DNA of 64,000 bases from CBDDBH01 sp965225625 (GCA_965225625.1 CBDDBH010000014.1:1-64000); one strand, 5' to 3'. Shown: positions 55,740-64,000, counted from the stretch's first letter. The notes: a model not told the origin generated them from the letters alone. Numbers and translations are program-made.

Positions 55740-56576
55740 CTAATTCCGAGACCAAACCAACGGCAAAGTCTCCCGAAACACATCAGCATCAATGGTTGCG
55801 CCTTGCGGCAGATGATCAATATTCTGCATCAGCCCACCGACCGTTGCCGGGCGGTTATCCCAAACGGCGTCGGGCGCGAGCCAACGCGTTGAATGTGCGA
55901 ACCGAGGTATCGTCTTAGAAGGATTGCCGCCCGAGCCATGCACTACCAGGGTGTTGAAGATCAGCACATCACCGGCCTGCATGTCCCAGGAAACTACATC
56001 GTACTTATCCCGTAGTTCAGTGAAGTTAGGGCATTCCGGCAGATCAGTTTGCGCAAAGTAGGGATCTTTATCCTGGGTAACGGCGAGGTACCACTTGTCC
56101 CATTTGTGTGACTCGCGCACGAATTCCAGGCCGGATACCTCCCGGTCGAAATCGTTGGCCGCCATCCACAGCGAGCAGATCCCGCCGCCCTTAAACGGCC
56201 AGAACGGGAGATCGTTATGCCAGGCCGTTTCCTTGGGCGTTTCCGGCAATTTCACGAAAGGTTGATCGTAAAAAAAGTAAGCTCGGTCACAACGCATGGC
56301 CTGCGCGGCAATTTCGGCGGCGGGCGACTCAAAAACGTAGCTGTGAAACTTAGGATTGTGATGGCAGACCCACACATCACTTTGAAAGCGGCCCTGCTCG
56401 CCGTCTTTGACTGCTTCGCGGACATGCGGACTCGGGTTGTCTAGATTTTCTTCCAGCGCTTTACGAACGAGATCTATCCAATCCTGGTCGAACAGCCCGC
56501 GAGCGTGAAAGACACCGTCTCGCTCATAGCTGCTGATTTCTTCTTCAGTCAGCGCTCGTAGTGGCCGAACATTCAC
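55740..56576 (-). CDS. Phytanoyl-CoA dioxygenase (PhyH)-family oxygenase
   Basis: The frame continues upstream into the amidohydrolase gene, so I take the GTG at 56576 (about 278 residues) as the likely start; no ATG precedes the conserved domain. TEEEISSYERDGVFHARGLF is the usual PhyH opening, AWHNDLPFW supplies the HxD iron ligands, and NTLVVHGSGGNPSKTIPRFA the distal histidine and 2-oxoglutarate arginine. It would be an Fe(II)/2-oxoglutarate hydroxylase. It directly follows the amidohydrolase gene on the same strand. Confidence 0.85.
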   Translation of the reverse strand: MNVRPLRALTEEEISSYERDGVFHARGLFDQDWIDLVRKALEENLDNPSPHVREAVKDGEQGRFQSDVWVCHHNPKFHSYVFESPAAEIAAQAMRCDRAYFFYDQPFVKLPETPKETAWHNDLPFWPFKGGGICSLWMAANDFDREVSGLEFVRESHKWDKWYLAVTQDKDPYFAQTDLPECPNFTELRDKYDVVSWDMQAGDVLIFNTLVVHGSGGNPSKTIPRFAHSTRWLAPDAVWDNRPATVGGLMQNIDHLPQGATIDADVFRETLPLVWSRN

Positions 56577-56622
56577 TCTATTGGTCTCGTCTGAAAGCGT
56601 TTCGAATTTTAACGCTCGGGCG

Positions 56623-57582
56623 TCAATCCTCGGCAAATCGCGGAAACAAAGCCTGCGAGTTCGAACTTTCAATCGCCAGCCGGGTCGCGGCGTCCAGATT
56701 GGACAAGCCCTGTAAATCGCTGATGCTCTTGCGCGTGACGGCCTCCGGTGCAAACGGCCAGTCGCTGCCAAAAAGGATCTGGCTGGGTTCCAGCAGCGCC
56801 TGCAGGGCTGCCATTGCGTATGGCGATGCCGATAATGCGGTGTCGTAAAAAAGTCGCTTGAGATAAACGATCGGATCCTCGGGGATCCGTTCCGCTAACC
56901 GTGGGTCTATCAACCCGCCCAACGACATGCGTTCAGCCAGATACGGTATAGCGGCACCCGCGTGCGCGATGATAAAACGGATATTCGGATACCGTTCGAG
57001 CGTCCCGGAGAACACCAGGTTAGCCACCGCACGCGTCGTATCAAACATAAACTCGACCATGAATTCCGGCAGATCAAGATTCACCAGCTTGTTGCTGGGA
57101 TGAATCGTCGGATGGAGAAAGACTACTGTCCGACGCCGGTCGAGTTCGGCATACACCGCGTCAAACTCCGCGTCACCGTGATACTGATCCGCGATGCTCG
57201 CCATGGTCACGACCCCGTCCAGATGCAAGGTGTCCGATAAATATTCGAGTTCGCGCAAAGCGCCATCAACATCGGGTAACGGAATATGCCCGAACGCGCC
57301 AAAGCGATCGGGCCGATCTTCAACCAGCTTTGCCGATACTTCATTGATCTCGCGCGCCAGATCGCAAGCCAAGGCGCGGTCGCCCATGTAAACGCCCGGG
57401 GACGACACCGAGGTGATCGCCGCTTTGATACCGTTGCGATCCATAACGTCGAGCGCGATTTGCGGGCTCCATTCGGGGTAAGGAATGCCGCCAGAGGTAT
57501 CGATCCCGGCTTTCTCCAAACCAGCCAGATATTGCTTGGGAATAATGTGATTGTGAACGTCGATTCGGTGCGGTTCGGCCAT
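56623..57582 (-). CDS. ACMSD-type amidohydrolase/decarboxylase
   Basis: The 319-residue protein starts RIDVHNHIIPKQYL, whose HxH binds the active-site metal, and has VFLHPTIHP, IIAHAGAAIPYL and ILFGSDWPFAP, the remaining ligands and the conserved aspartate of the ACMSD/gamma-resorcylate decarboxylase branch. Such enzymes decarboxylate or hydrate aromatic acids and ring-cleavage products. It is divergent from the luciferase-like pair and shares a strand with the PhyH gene. Substrate unknown. Confidence 0.88.
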   Translation of the reverse strand: MAEPHRIDVHNHIIPKQYLAGLEKAGIDTSGGIPYPEWSPQIALDVMDRNGIKAAITSVSSPGVYMGDRALACDLAREINEVSAKLVEDRPDRFGAFGHIPLPDVDGALRELEYLSDTLHLDGVVTMASIADQYHGDAEFDAVYAELDRRRTVVFLHPTIHPSNKLVNLDLPEFMVEFMFDTTRAVANLVFSGTLERYPNIRFIIAHAGAAIPYLAERMSLGGLIDPRLAERIPEDPIVYLKRLFYDTALSASPYAMAALQALLEPSQILFGSDWPFAPEAVTRKSISDLQGLSNLDAATRLAIESSNSQALFPRFAED

Positions 57583-57651
57583 AAAAATTTCCTTTCTCGA
57601 AACGGTTTGACTTGTATACTGACGCGATCATCGATCGGGGGAAAGACTAAC

Positions 57652-58788
57652 ATGCGCCAGTTGCGCTATCGGCCCGATAGTTTTGTAACGCGGCCGCACA
57701 AGCTGAAGCTGGGTCTGTTTCATACCAATGTTTCCGGCGGCCAGGCAGTAACCAAAGTGCCGGAGCGCTGGTCCGCGAATTGGGAAGATAATCGGACCAT
57801 CGCGCTGATGGCGGACGCGGCCGGGATCGATTTTCTGCTGCCGGTGGCGCGCTGGAAGGGCTACGGCGGCGAGATCGATTTCAATGGTTACACATTGGAA
57901 ACCCTTACCTGGGCGTCGGGGATATTGGCGCTCACGGAACAGATAACTGTATTCGGTACGGTTCACGTACCGTTGATCCATCCAATTTTTGCGGCCAAAC
58001 AAATGGTCACAGCCGATCACATCGGCCGTGGACGCTTTGGATTGAACATCGTCTGCGGCTGGAACGTCGAGGAGTTCACCATGTTCGGCATGCAGGCGCG
58101 CGAGCACGAAGCACGTTACGCCTACGCACAGGAGTGGTGGGATATCGTGCTCAAGATCTGGAGCGCCGACGGTCCGTTTGATCACAAAGGCGAATTCTTC
58201 GATCTGCCCAAGGTCACCGCCTCGCCGCAACCATATGGCGACGGGCGACCGGTGCTGATGAACGCCGGCGCATCCGCCACCGGACGCGACTTCGCCGCGC
58301 GTAATTGTGATTTTCTGTTTACCTCGCTCATCTCGCCGGAAGCGGGCGTCGAGGACGTCAAATCGTTTCGCGCATTGGCGGACGGGTATAAGCGGGATGC
58401 CAGTTCATTTACATTTTCTTATGTCGTCTGCCGTCCAACCCGCAAGGAAGCCGAGGAATATCATGAGTACTTTGCCAACGAGATGGCCGACTGGGAGGGT
58501 ACCGAGCACCTGATGGAATCCTTGGGCATGTACACGCACACGTTTCCACCGGAGATCTACGGCATGCTGCGCTCGCGATTCGCCGGCGGTCATGGTGCTT
58601 ACCCATTAATCGGCACGCCGGACGATGTAGCCGCCGGATTGAAAACTATCAGCGATGCCGGTCTGAGCGGCACTACGGTCGCGTTCGTCAATTACATTGA
58701 CGAGTTTCCCTACTTTCGCGACGAGGTCATGCCGCGTCTGGAAGAGATGGGTTTGCGCGCACCACGCGAGCAACTGCTGGCGAGTTAA
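57652..58788 (+). CDS. Luciferase-like flavin monooxygenase 1
   Basis: The ATG at 57652 follows a GGGGGAAAG ribosome-binding site and opens MRQLRYRPDSFV; the longer frame upstream is antisense to the amidohydrolase. The 378 residues show the TIM-barrel LLM fold, with GRGRFGLNIVCGWNVEEF, LMNAGASATGRDFAARNCDF and IGTPDDVAAGLKTISDAGLS. It resembles RutA/DszA-like FMNH2-dependent monooxygenases, which need a partner flavin reductase; none is adjacent. It is paired with the next LLM gene. Confidence 0.88.
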   Translation: MRQLRYRPDSFVTRPHKLKLGLFHTNVSGGQAVTKVPERWSANWEDNRTIALMADAAGIDFLLPVARWKGYGGEIDFNGYTLETLTWASGILALTEQITVFGTVHVPLIHPIFAAKQMVTADHIGRGRFGLNIVCGWNVEEFTMFGMQAREHEARYAYAQEWWDIVLKIWSADGPFDHKGEFFDLPKVTASPQPYGDGRPVLMNAGASATGRDFAARNCDFLFTSLISPEAGVEDVKSFRALADGYKRDASSFTFSYVVCRPTRKEAEEYHEYFANEMADWEGTEHLMESLGMYTHTFPPEIYGMLRSRFAGGHGAYPLIGTPDDVAAGLKTISDAGLSGTTVAFVNYIDEFPYFRDEVMPRLEEMGLRAPREQLLAS

Positions 58789-58792
58789 TTCG

Positions 58793-59866
58793 ATGCGCAT
58801 AGGTACCTTTCTCATGCCCATCAACCCGCCGGAACGTTCCATCCGTGAGTCACACGAATGGAACCTGAGACACATTACCCTGTGCGACCAGATGGGCTTT
58901 GAGGAAGCCTGGATAGGCGAACACTTCACCGTGCCCTGGGAACCAGGCCCGGCGCCGGACCTCATGATCGCCCAGGCATTGACGCAGACGCGTTATATCA
59001 AGCTGGCAACCGGCGGACATTGCTTGCCCTACCACCATCCGGTCGGCCTCGCCCACCGTATCGCCTATCTCGACCAGATCTCCGAGGGCCGCATCATGTT
59101 CGGCGTTGCCGGCGGCACCATTCCCACCGATCGTTCGATGTTCGACGTCACCGGCGGCGGCAAGGTCAACCGCGAGAAGATGCAGGAGTCGCTGACGATC
59201 ATCCTCAAGCTCTGGACCGAGGATGGCCCCTGGGAGTATCACGGTGAGTACTGGCAGGTCAGCAAACCCGCGGACGCGGTCGATGGCCTGCTTAGATATT
59301 ATTTTCAACCGTATCAAAAACCGCACCCGCCGATCTCGATTGCGGGCACCAACAAGAATTCACCAACGCTGGAGTTTGCCGGCGAACAAGGCTTGAATCC
59401 CATGAGCTTTGCGTTGAGCTTTCACCATCTAAAATCGCACTGGGAATCGGTCTTGCGCGGAGCCGAGAAAACCGGCCGCAGCCCGCAGCGCGACGAGTGG
59501 CGCATCGCCGCACCCATCGTCGTCGCCGAGACCGACAAGAAGGCGCGCAAATTAGTAGTCGATGGCCCCATCGGCCGCTGCTACCGCGAGTTCCTGCTGC
59601 CGGTCTACCATGCATCCGGCCAGCTCACGTCCTTCAAGCAGGATCCGGACATGGCCGACAGCGACGTCACTGTCGAATACCTTGTGGACAATACCTGGCT
59701 GGTCGGATCCGTCGATACGGTGGCCGACAAGATCGCCCGAGTCATTGATGAAAGCGGCGGCTTCGGCGTGCTCAACGCCATGACCTTCGATCACCACGAT
59801 TGCGAACTCGACTGGCTCGAATCATTGCGATTATTGGTTGAAGAAGTAGCCCCAAAGTTTGCCTGA
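58793..59866 (+). CDS. Luciferase-like flavin monooxygenase 2 (LimB-like)
   Basis: The ATG at 58793, four bases after the previous stop, gives 357 residues. QMGFEEAWIGEHF, LATGGHCLPYHHPVGLAHRI and SEGRIMFGVAGGTIPTD match the limonene-1,2-monooxygenase/LimB-like branch of LLM oxidoreductases. The C-terminus ends with the usual VDTVADKIARVI and HDCELDWLESLRLL. It probably uses reduced FMN and O2. The tight spacing with its neighbour suggests a two-enzyme oxidation step or a heterodimer, as with LuxAB. Confidence 0.88.
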   Translation: MRIGTFLMPINPPERSIRESHEWNLRHITLCDQMGFEEAWIGEHFTVPWEPGPAPDLMIAQALTQTRYIKLATGGHCLPYHHPVGLAHRIAYLDQISEGRIMFGVAGGTIPTDRSMFDVTGGGKVNREKMQESLTIILKLWTEDGPWEYHGEYWQVSKPADAVDGLLRYYFQPYQKPHPPISIAGTNKNSPTLEFAGEQGLNPMSFALSFHHLKSHWESVLRGAEKTGRSPQRDEWRIAAPIVVAETDKKARKLVVDGPIGRCYREFLLPVYHASGQLTSFKQDPDMADSDVTVEYLVDNTWLVGSVDTVADKIARVIDESGGFGVLNAMTFDHHDCELDWLESLRLLVEEVAPKFA

Positions 59867-59926
59867 CCAAAAGGACCTCTACTAGGGTAGTTTCTGCTGG
59901 TCGCCGAATCACAAGGCACACTCAAC

Positions 59927-61105
59927 ATGGATTACTTTCCCGACGACGAACCTGGGCCCAACGAACTGGACGAACTGAGCCTGCTGTTCGACATCTGCGC
60001 CCGCACGTTGACGAAATCACCGGATCCGAAGGAATTTCTCAGCTGGATCGCAGACGCAGGTCCGTTGCTGGCACCGAATATGGCTGCGCAGATCGATCCG
60101 GATGCTGGTTCGACCGGCCAGTTCTTTCGCACGATAGGCGTTGCCATCTATAACGCTATGCCGCAACCGGAGCATGGTTTCCGGCCGCGCAAGTTGCCGG
60201 AACCGGGACGCAATGATCCGTGCATCTGTGGCTCGGGTATCAAGTACAAGCGTTGTTGTCTGCCGCTTGGGAACGGCCCCGATTTTGAGGAGTACAACTT
60301 GCTGCGCCACGTTCTCGACCATGTGCCGCAGAAGCAATTCCGCACGCTGCCGGAATCGCACGCGGATGTGGTCGCTGTCGCCGACACGGCGCGGCACTGG
60401 GACGAGGAAGGCGCGACCACCCGCGCAGTCGCACTCCTGGAACCATGGTTTGCCAAAAGTAGACCACTTACCGGCAACCTCGAATATGCTTTCGACCAGT
60501 TGATGGATTGCTATTTCGAACTCGGCAACGAGGGTAAGCGCGGGCGTTTGATTGCACAGGTTCTCGAACGGGGCGACGACGCTCTGCGCTCAGTAGCGCT
60601 GCAGCGACACTGCTTGATACTGGCCGATGAGGGAAATCTCACCCAGGCGTGGGAGACCTTTGAGAAGGCGCGACGAACCGACCCCGATAGTCTGTCGTTG
60701 GTGCCGCTCGAATTGACGTTGTTGATGTCGAACGGAGAAATCGAGCAGGCACGCGAACGCGCACGGTTCTGGCTGGAGCGAATGAATGATCCGGACCTCG
60801 CACCGTTGATGAATTACGTTCGTAAGTTCCGGGACGATCCCCAAGCAGCCATCGCCGACATGGACGGAATCGAATTACCCGGACTCACCGAGCTCGAAGA
60901 GTTGCTCGAAGAGGCGCCCGGCGTTGAACCCCACCACACCATAGAGGCGGTGGGCGAGGGCGAACGTATGCTGCAACCCGATGCGGCTTTACAAGCGATC
61001 GAGCGACGCTGGTTGGAATGCTTCCCGCAAGACAAACCGCCTGTGACAGCCAACTCGATAAACAGCATGACGACGACCACGATGGCGGTCCAGGCGAGCA
61101 CGTGA
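59927..61105 (+). CDS. SEC-C motif protein with TPR-like region; 3' end rearranged
   Basis: The 392-residue protein holds a zinc-binding SEC-C motif, GRNDPCICGSGIKYKRCC (C99, C101, C110, C111). Helical repeats of TPR type follow (about residues 125-340), ending in acidic segments. Start ATG at 59927. Its last roughly 24 residues are encoded by DNA that is, on the other strand, the end of a transporter permease remnant, so the natural C-terminus has probably been replaced by a rearrangement. SEC-C motifs mediate ribosome/SecB or protein contacts; here function is unknown. Confidence 0.75.
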   Translation: MDYFPDDEPGPNELDELSLLFDICARTLTKSPDPKEFLSWIADAGPLLAPNMAAQIDPDAGSTGQFFRTIGVAIYNAMPQPEHGFRPRKLPEPGRNDPCICGSGIKYKRCCLPLGNGPDFEEYNLLRHVLDHVPQKQFRTLPESHADVVAVADTARHWDEEGATTRAVALLEPWFAKSRPLTGNLEYAFDQLMDCYFELGNEGKRGRLIAQVLERGDDALRSVALQRHCLILADEGNLTQAWETFEKARRTDPDSLSLVPLELTLLMSNGEIEQARERARFWLERMNDPDLAPLMNYVRKFRDDPQAAIADMDGIELPGLTELEELLEEAPGVEPHHTIEAVGEGERMLQPDAALQAIERRWLECFPQDKPPVTANSINSMTTTTMAVQAST

Positions 61106-61290
61106 GGCATGGAGAACAGGCTGAAGGAATAGTTGAGCATGTAGCCAACGCCGCGGCTCGCGCCCATCAACTCGACCACCACCGCGATCTTCCACGCAAT
61201 GCCGATGCCGTAGCGCGACGAGGAGAATATGTAGGGCATGATCTGCGGCAGCACCACCTTCCGCCGTACTTTGCCGCGCTTTATGGCGTG
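61040..61290 (-). pseudogene. Remnant of SsuC/TauC-type ABC permease
   Basis: The minus-strand frame from about 61290 reads RRKVVLPQIMPYIFSSSRYG, IAWKIAVVVELMGASRGVGY and HVLAWTAIVVVVMLFIEL. This is unmistakably the C-terminal third of a nitrate/sulfonate/taurine transporter permease. The N-terminal two thirds are gone, replaced by a CCCTCACCCC repeat, and the C-terminal tail merges with the end of the SEC-C gene. The usual EAA-type loop is truncated at the left boundary of the repeat. Confidence 0.82.
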
Positions 61291-61298
61291 GGATCTTT

Positions 61299-61345
61299 GT
61301 TAGCCCTCACCCCAACCCCTCTCCCAGGGGGAGAGGGGCTAAAGT
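61299..61345. repeat. CCCTCACCCC-type repeat, copy C
   Basis: TAGCCCTCACCCCAA is followed by a perfect hairpin CCCCTCTCC (61316-61324) / GGAGAGGGG (61330-61338) and CTAAAG. It matches the repeat copies at 41832 and 55543 and separates the permease remnant from the ATPase remnant. The right flank (61466-61480) also carries ATTACCCCTCATGCGATC, resembling the end of the 55.7 kb element. Confidence 0.7.
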
Positions 61346-61362
61346 CGGTTTAGTGCCGCGCC

Positions 61363-61470
61363 CCGTCAGGGGAGGATGTTGTCATGGACGGTCAGTCAGT
61401 TGAGCAGCCGCGAGCTCTGGAATACGTAGCCGACCCGGGGTGGCTGTACGCGGCTGCCGGTGATCATTAC
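61363..61470 (-). pseudogene. Remnant of SsuB/TauB-type ABC ATPase
   Basis: Reading leftward from 61470 the DNA encodes ITGSRVQPPRVGYVFQSSRL followed by LN, then a TGA stop where a tryptophan is expected, then LTVHDNILP and a second stop. This is the Q-loop region of a nitrate/sulfonate/taurine transporter ATPase (usual sequence VFQ...LLPWLTV..N). Walker A and the signature are missing. With the permease remnant it marks a lost transport operon. Confidence 0.75.
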
Positions 61471-61493
61471 CCCTCATGCGATCCCTTTTTGAT

Positions 61494-61940
61494 CTACTGA
61501 TTGTAATCGCGCCCTATCAACGTACCGCTCTCACAGTTGACGCCGATCAAAACCGTTTCGGATTTAATCGATTCCAGGTATTCGCGCAACAGTTCGTGCT
61601 GTTCCTTATCTTTATAACGGCAGCCACAGCGCCAGAGGATGGCATCAGGCCAGTCACCTTCATCTTCTAACATTTCTGCTGTGCCATAGATTGTCACTGC
61701 GCGTTCATCAGGGTGGCCTCCGTCGATACAGACGGCGACCCGAGGATCGCGTTGCAAATAACGATGCTTGGCACTGTCATTGGTGACGCTGAAATATAGG
61801 CACTCCTCTTCATAGATGTACCAGACGGGACTGATAAGCGGAGCAGCGTCGGCTCGATTGATGGAAACAATTGCATTTCGTGCCTCGGCGAGGAATTTTG
61901 CGATTTCCTCTTCAGTCATTGGTTTGAATGGGTGTGCCAT
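61494..61940 (-). CDS. PPOX-class flavin/F420-binding protein
   Basis: The 148-residue protein is a small split-barrel flavoprotein: MTEEEIAKFLAEARNAIVSI, PLISPVWYIYEEECLYFSV and DPRVAVCIDG are typical of the pyridoxamine-5'-phosphate-oxidase-like group. Such proteins reduce or bind quinones, haem or F420-linked substrates, but specificity cannot be told. Start ATG at 61940. It lies between transporter remnants and the broken TonB receptor. Confidence 0.85.
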   Translation of the reverse strand: MAHPFKPMTEEEIAKFLAEARNAIVSINRADAAPLISPVWYIYEEECLYFSVTNDSAKHRYLQRDPRVAVCIDGGHPDERAVTIYGTAEMLEDEGDWPDAILWRCGCRYKDKEQHELLREYLESIKSETVLIGVNCESGTLIGRDYNQ

Positions 61941-61993
61941 ATCTGTTATCCACGTATGTTGAAGTCTGGTTACTATCTCTCAACATCAAGACT

Positions 61994-62031
61994 GGATTGC
62001 CGCGGACCCGCTGCGCGGGCCCTCGCAATGA
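61994..62031. repeat. GGATTGC...GCAATGAC hairpin repeat
   Basis: ATTGC (61996-62000) and GCAAT (62025-62029) flank an inner stem CCCGC-TGC-GCGGG (62007-62019). Hairpins of this form are widespread intergenic repeats in proteobacteria. It lies between the start of the PPOX gene and the end of the TonB-receptor gene and could act as a terminator for the latter. Confidence 0.6.
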
Positions 62032-62049
62032 CGGATCCATTGTTCTGAG

Positions 62050-63681
62050 CTACCAGCTATAGCGGACTGTGCCACCGAACCAGCGCGGTGCGGCCAGGAT
62101 GTCCTCGGTGGAACCGTGAACCGTGCTGGTATCGAATATCGATGAGTAGTACAGCTCGTCAGTGAAATTACGTACCCACAGATCGGCATGCCAATGCCCG
62201 TCGTCGGTGGTGTAGCCGATCTTGGCGTTGGCAACGAGATGGTCGTCCGCAATGAGTGCCTGGTAATCGATCGCATTGAAAGGTCGTTTATCGACATAAT
62301 TGAAATCAATCTGGACGGCCATGCTGCCACCCAGCATCGGCCACTCGTAACGACCAATGCCGTTGAGGCTGACGTCGGGTGCGTTTGGCATCTGCCGATC
62401 CCTGACGCCATCAAATCCGGCCAGGTCCTGCTGCTCCGCATCGAGCAGGGAAACGCCGAACAGGAACTCCCAGCCATCCCAGGGATTGGTGATCAGCTCA
62501 ATCTCGGCGCCAAGCACTTCGGCATCGATGTTGAATACCAGTAAGCTCAAGCCGTCTTGGGTAAAAGTCTGGAAATCCTGATAGTCAATATAGAAAACGC
62601 TGGCGTTCAGACGCGTCGATCCCCCGAACAGTTCAGACTTGAATCCGCCTTCGTAGGTGACCGGCGTCTCGCTGTCGTAGATGAGCTCACTAGCCACATA
62701 CAGCCCGGGGAGTGAGGCGTTAAAACCGCCCGCCTTGTAGCCGCGGGAAACCTTGCCATAGACCAGCAGGTCATCTTTCGGACGCCAGTTGAGCTCGATA
62801 TTGCCTGACCAGTCACCATCGGAGATCTTGGTGCTGGGCACGCCATCGCCACCGACCAGCCCCCCCAGGATCAGGCTGGAGAAAAACGCGTTGCCCGGAC
62901 AGGGGATGAAGAAAGCCGGCGCACACAGCCTGTTCTGAGCGGCAAACCGCTTTTCATCCTCTGTCCAGCGAATGCCCGCGATCACCGTCCAGTTCTCGTT
63001 AAAATCGTATTCTCCCTGACCAAAGAAACCGTAGGTGGAGGTTTCCAGCTGCCAGTCGCCATCACGGACGGGCCCGAAAGAGTTGGTGAAATCGACCCGG
63101 CCGAAATAGTCTGTGTCAATGTTGAGAAAGTAGGCGCCAGCGACCCAGCGCGTGCGCTCGGTATCGCCGGCAACGCGCAGCTCCTGGGAGAACTGGTTGC
63201 TGTCGAAGTTCTGTGTGCTGTTGAACAACAGCAGAGGTGTGTCGTCCGCATCCTCGGTGAGATCTTTGCGGAAGTCCACCCAGTCAGTGATCGAGGTCAC
63301 GGTTCCCCAACCGAGGTCCCATTCAATAGTGGCGCCCAGCCCCACGGTGTCGCGTTTGAAAAAACCCTGTGTGTCGGTCTCAATGGTGTACGGGTCGTCA
63401 TCGGATTCTATGAAACCCATGCAATTGACGGCCCCCAGCACCGGGGTGACGAATAGCCCGAAGATGGGCCCGCCCTCGGCGTTACACCAGTCCACATGCT
63501 GTTGTCCGGAGGAGATCAGGACTTCTCCTTCACCCGGTAATCCGGAAACGCCGGTCAGATCGGTCACCGCCGGCCGTGAGCTAACTGCATCGCCATTGGT
63601 GTCATCCGTGGAATACCGCACGGCAAGCAGGACCGAAAGCGCTTCGTTCGGCTCGAACAGCAGCTGCCCCCGGGCACTTAC
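62050..63681 (-). pseudogene. TonB-dependent receptor, N-terminus removed by IS insertion
   Basis: The frame covers the barrel of a TonB-dependent receptor: VTSITDWVDFRKD, SQELRVAGDTERTRWVAGAY, WTVIAGIRWTEDEKRF and a C-terminal strand ending RWFGGTVRYSW. Signal peptide, TonB box and plug are absent. Upstream of the first possible start (GTG 63621) the same frame still reads ARGQLLFEPNEALSVLLA, but it stops at 63684 where an IS630-type element begins. The gene has therefore lost its first 200-250 residues. Barrel composition resembles the large iron-complex/secondary-metabolite receptors of marine and oligotrophic bacteria. Confidence 0.88.
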
Positions 63682-64000
63682 TCACTAGTCGATAAATAAG
63701 GCGACATCGATGGAACTTTCTGAGAGCGTACCGATCGGATCAGATATGAAACTGGACGGCCGCACGCTTGACCATTCGACCTTGGAAGCTATTCGCTTGA
63801 TGGCGATAGAGCGCGTTCGCGAAGGCGAGTCGCCGGCGACGGTGATCGCATCGTTCGGGTTCAACCGGACGACCATCTACAAATGGATCAAAGCGGCGAT
63901 GCAGCCGGGTGTCGGCATCAAGGCGTTGCGTTCGACGAAGGCTACGGGGCGGCCACGAACCCTGAGCGCGGCGCAAGAGCGACAGGTGTTCCGCTGGATC
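63680..64000 (+). mobile_element. IS630-family element, left part, runs off the window
   Basis: The left end lies within about 63676-63690, near TA dinucleotides (63679-63680, 63686-63687), the target used by IS630 elements. It interrupts the TonB-receptor gene. The terminal repeat cannot be confirmed because the right end is outside the window. Confidence 0.7.
63710..64000 (+). CDS. IS630-family transposase, N-terminal part
   Basis: From the ATG at 63710 (or the internal ATG at 63746) 97 residues are readable to the window edge without a stop. LDGRTLDHSTLEAIRLMAIE, VIASFGFNRTTIYKWIKAA and ATGRPRTLSAAQERQVFRW form the paired helix-turn-helix N-terminus of IS630-type transposases. The DDE catalytic domain lies beyond the window. 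The frame is intact as far as visible. Confidence 0.88.
   Translation, partial: MELSESVPIGSDMKLDGRTLDHSTLEAIRLMAIERVREGESPATVIASFGFNRTTIYKWIKAAMQPGVGIKALRSTKATGRPRTLSAAQERQVFRWI

Noticed and set aside
60814..61257. 147-codon minus-strand frame as a complete gene
   Set aside because: Only its first 70 codons make sense (permease remnant); the rest is antisense to the SEC-C gene. Annotated as a pseudogene fragment instead.
1..64000. tRNA and rRNA genes
   Set aside because: No cloverleaf with T-loop (GGTTCGAATCC-like) and acceptor pairing, and no rRNA core sequence, was recognised by eye; a covariance-model scan was not possible.

Overview
The window is about 64 kb of chromosomal DNA that looks gammaproteobacterial. 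It carries a close CRP/Vfr orthologue, a GlnRS, TtcA, a ZnuABC/Zur set, a B12-riboswitch BtuB, long-chain acyl-CoA synthetase, RND pumps and TonB-dependent receptors. Base composition is moderately GC-rich and even, apart from insertion sequences. I cannot place it to genus. No tRNA, rRNA or CRISPR array was recognised.

Layout. 0-9.3 kb: a membrane-anchored MtfA-type peptidase, a PilZ protein, a frameshifted cytochrome b561, and an efflux block (DUF318/ArsP-type permease, divergent RND adaptor plus pump, MerR-family regulator). MerR-type promoters with 20-bp spacers sit in front of both the permease and the regulator, which ties the block into one metal- or stress-responsive unit. 9.3-13 kb: a hairpin-rich repeat, a lysine 2,3-aminomutase homologue and an intact IS1182-type element. 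13.5-32 kb: mostly housekeeping genes (DAHP synthase, glnS, crp, purE, acyl-CoA metabolism, ttcA, cold-shock protein, FolM-like reductase), several unknown secreted proteins, and a Ser/Thr kinase homologue that has lost its catalytic aspartates. 32-37.8 kb: one giant gene encoding two UvrA proteins in tandem. 37.8-41.8 kb: a zinc operon (znuA-znuC-znuB-MBL hydrolase, then zur) read leftward. 42-48 kb: a vitamin B12 uptake locus (btuF-btuC-btuD, cobalamin riboswitch-btuB, and a second BtuF-like protein). 48.6-59.9 kb: an accessory catabolic-looking cluster (quinone oxidoreductase, MetE-like protein, permease, FAD monooxygenase, MFS transporter, CinA-like protein, phytanoyl-CoA dioxygenase-like protein, ACMSD-type amidohydrolase, two luciferase-like flavin oxidoreductases). 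59.9-64 kb: a decaying region with a SEC-C protein whose 3' end runs into remnants of an SsuBC/TauBC-type transporter, a PPOX protein, and a TonB-dependent receptor beheaded by an IS630-type element that continues past the right edge.

The most unusual structure is a dispersed repeat family (about 9.35-9.61, 41.95-42.01, 48.16-48.60 and 55.54-55.72 kb, plus an isolated hairpin at 20.65 kb). It is built from perfect small hairpins whose stems differ from copy to copy with compensating changes, while the loop is always NGGA closed by CA/TG. That core, CA-N-GGA-TG, matches the SELEX consensus of the RNA-binding regulator CsrA/RsmA. Three of the four larger copies lie at convergent gene ends, oriented as 3' UTRs of the preceding gene. 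They could be CsrB-like decoy modules spread as mobile repeats; this is inference, but directly testable.
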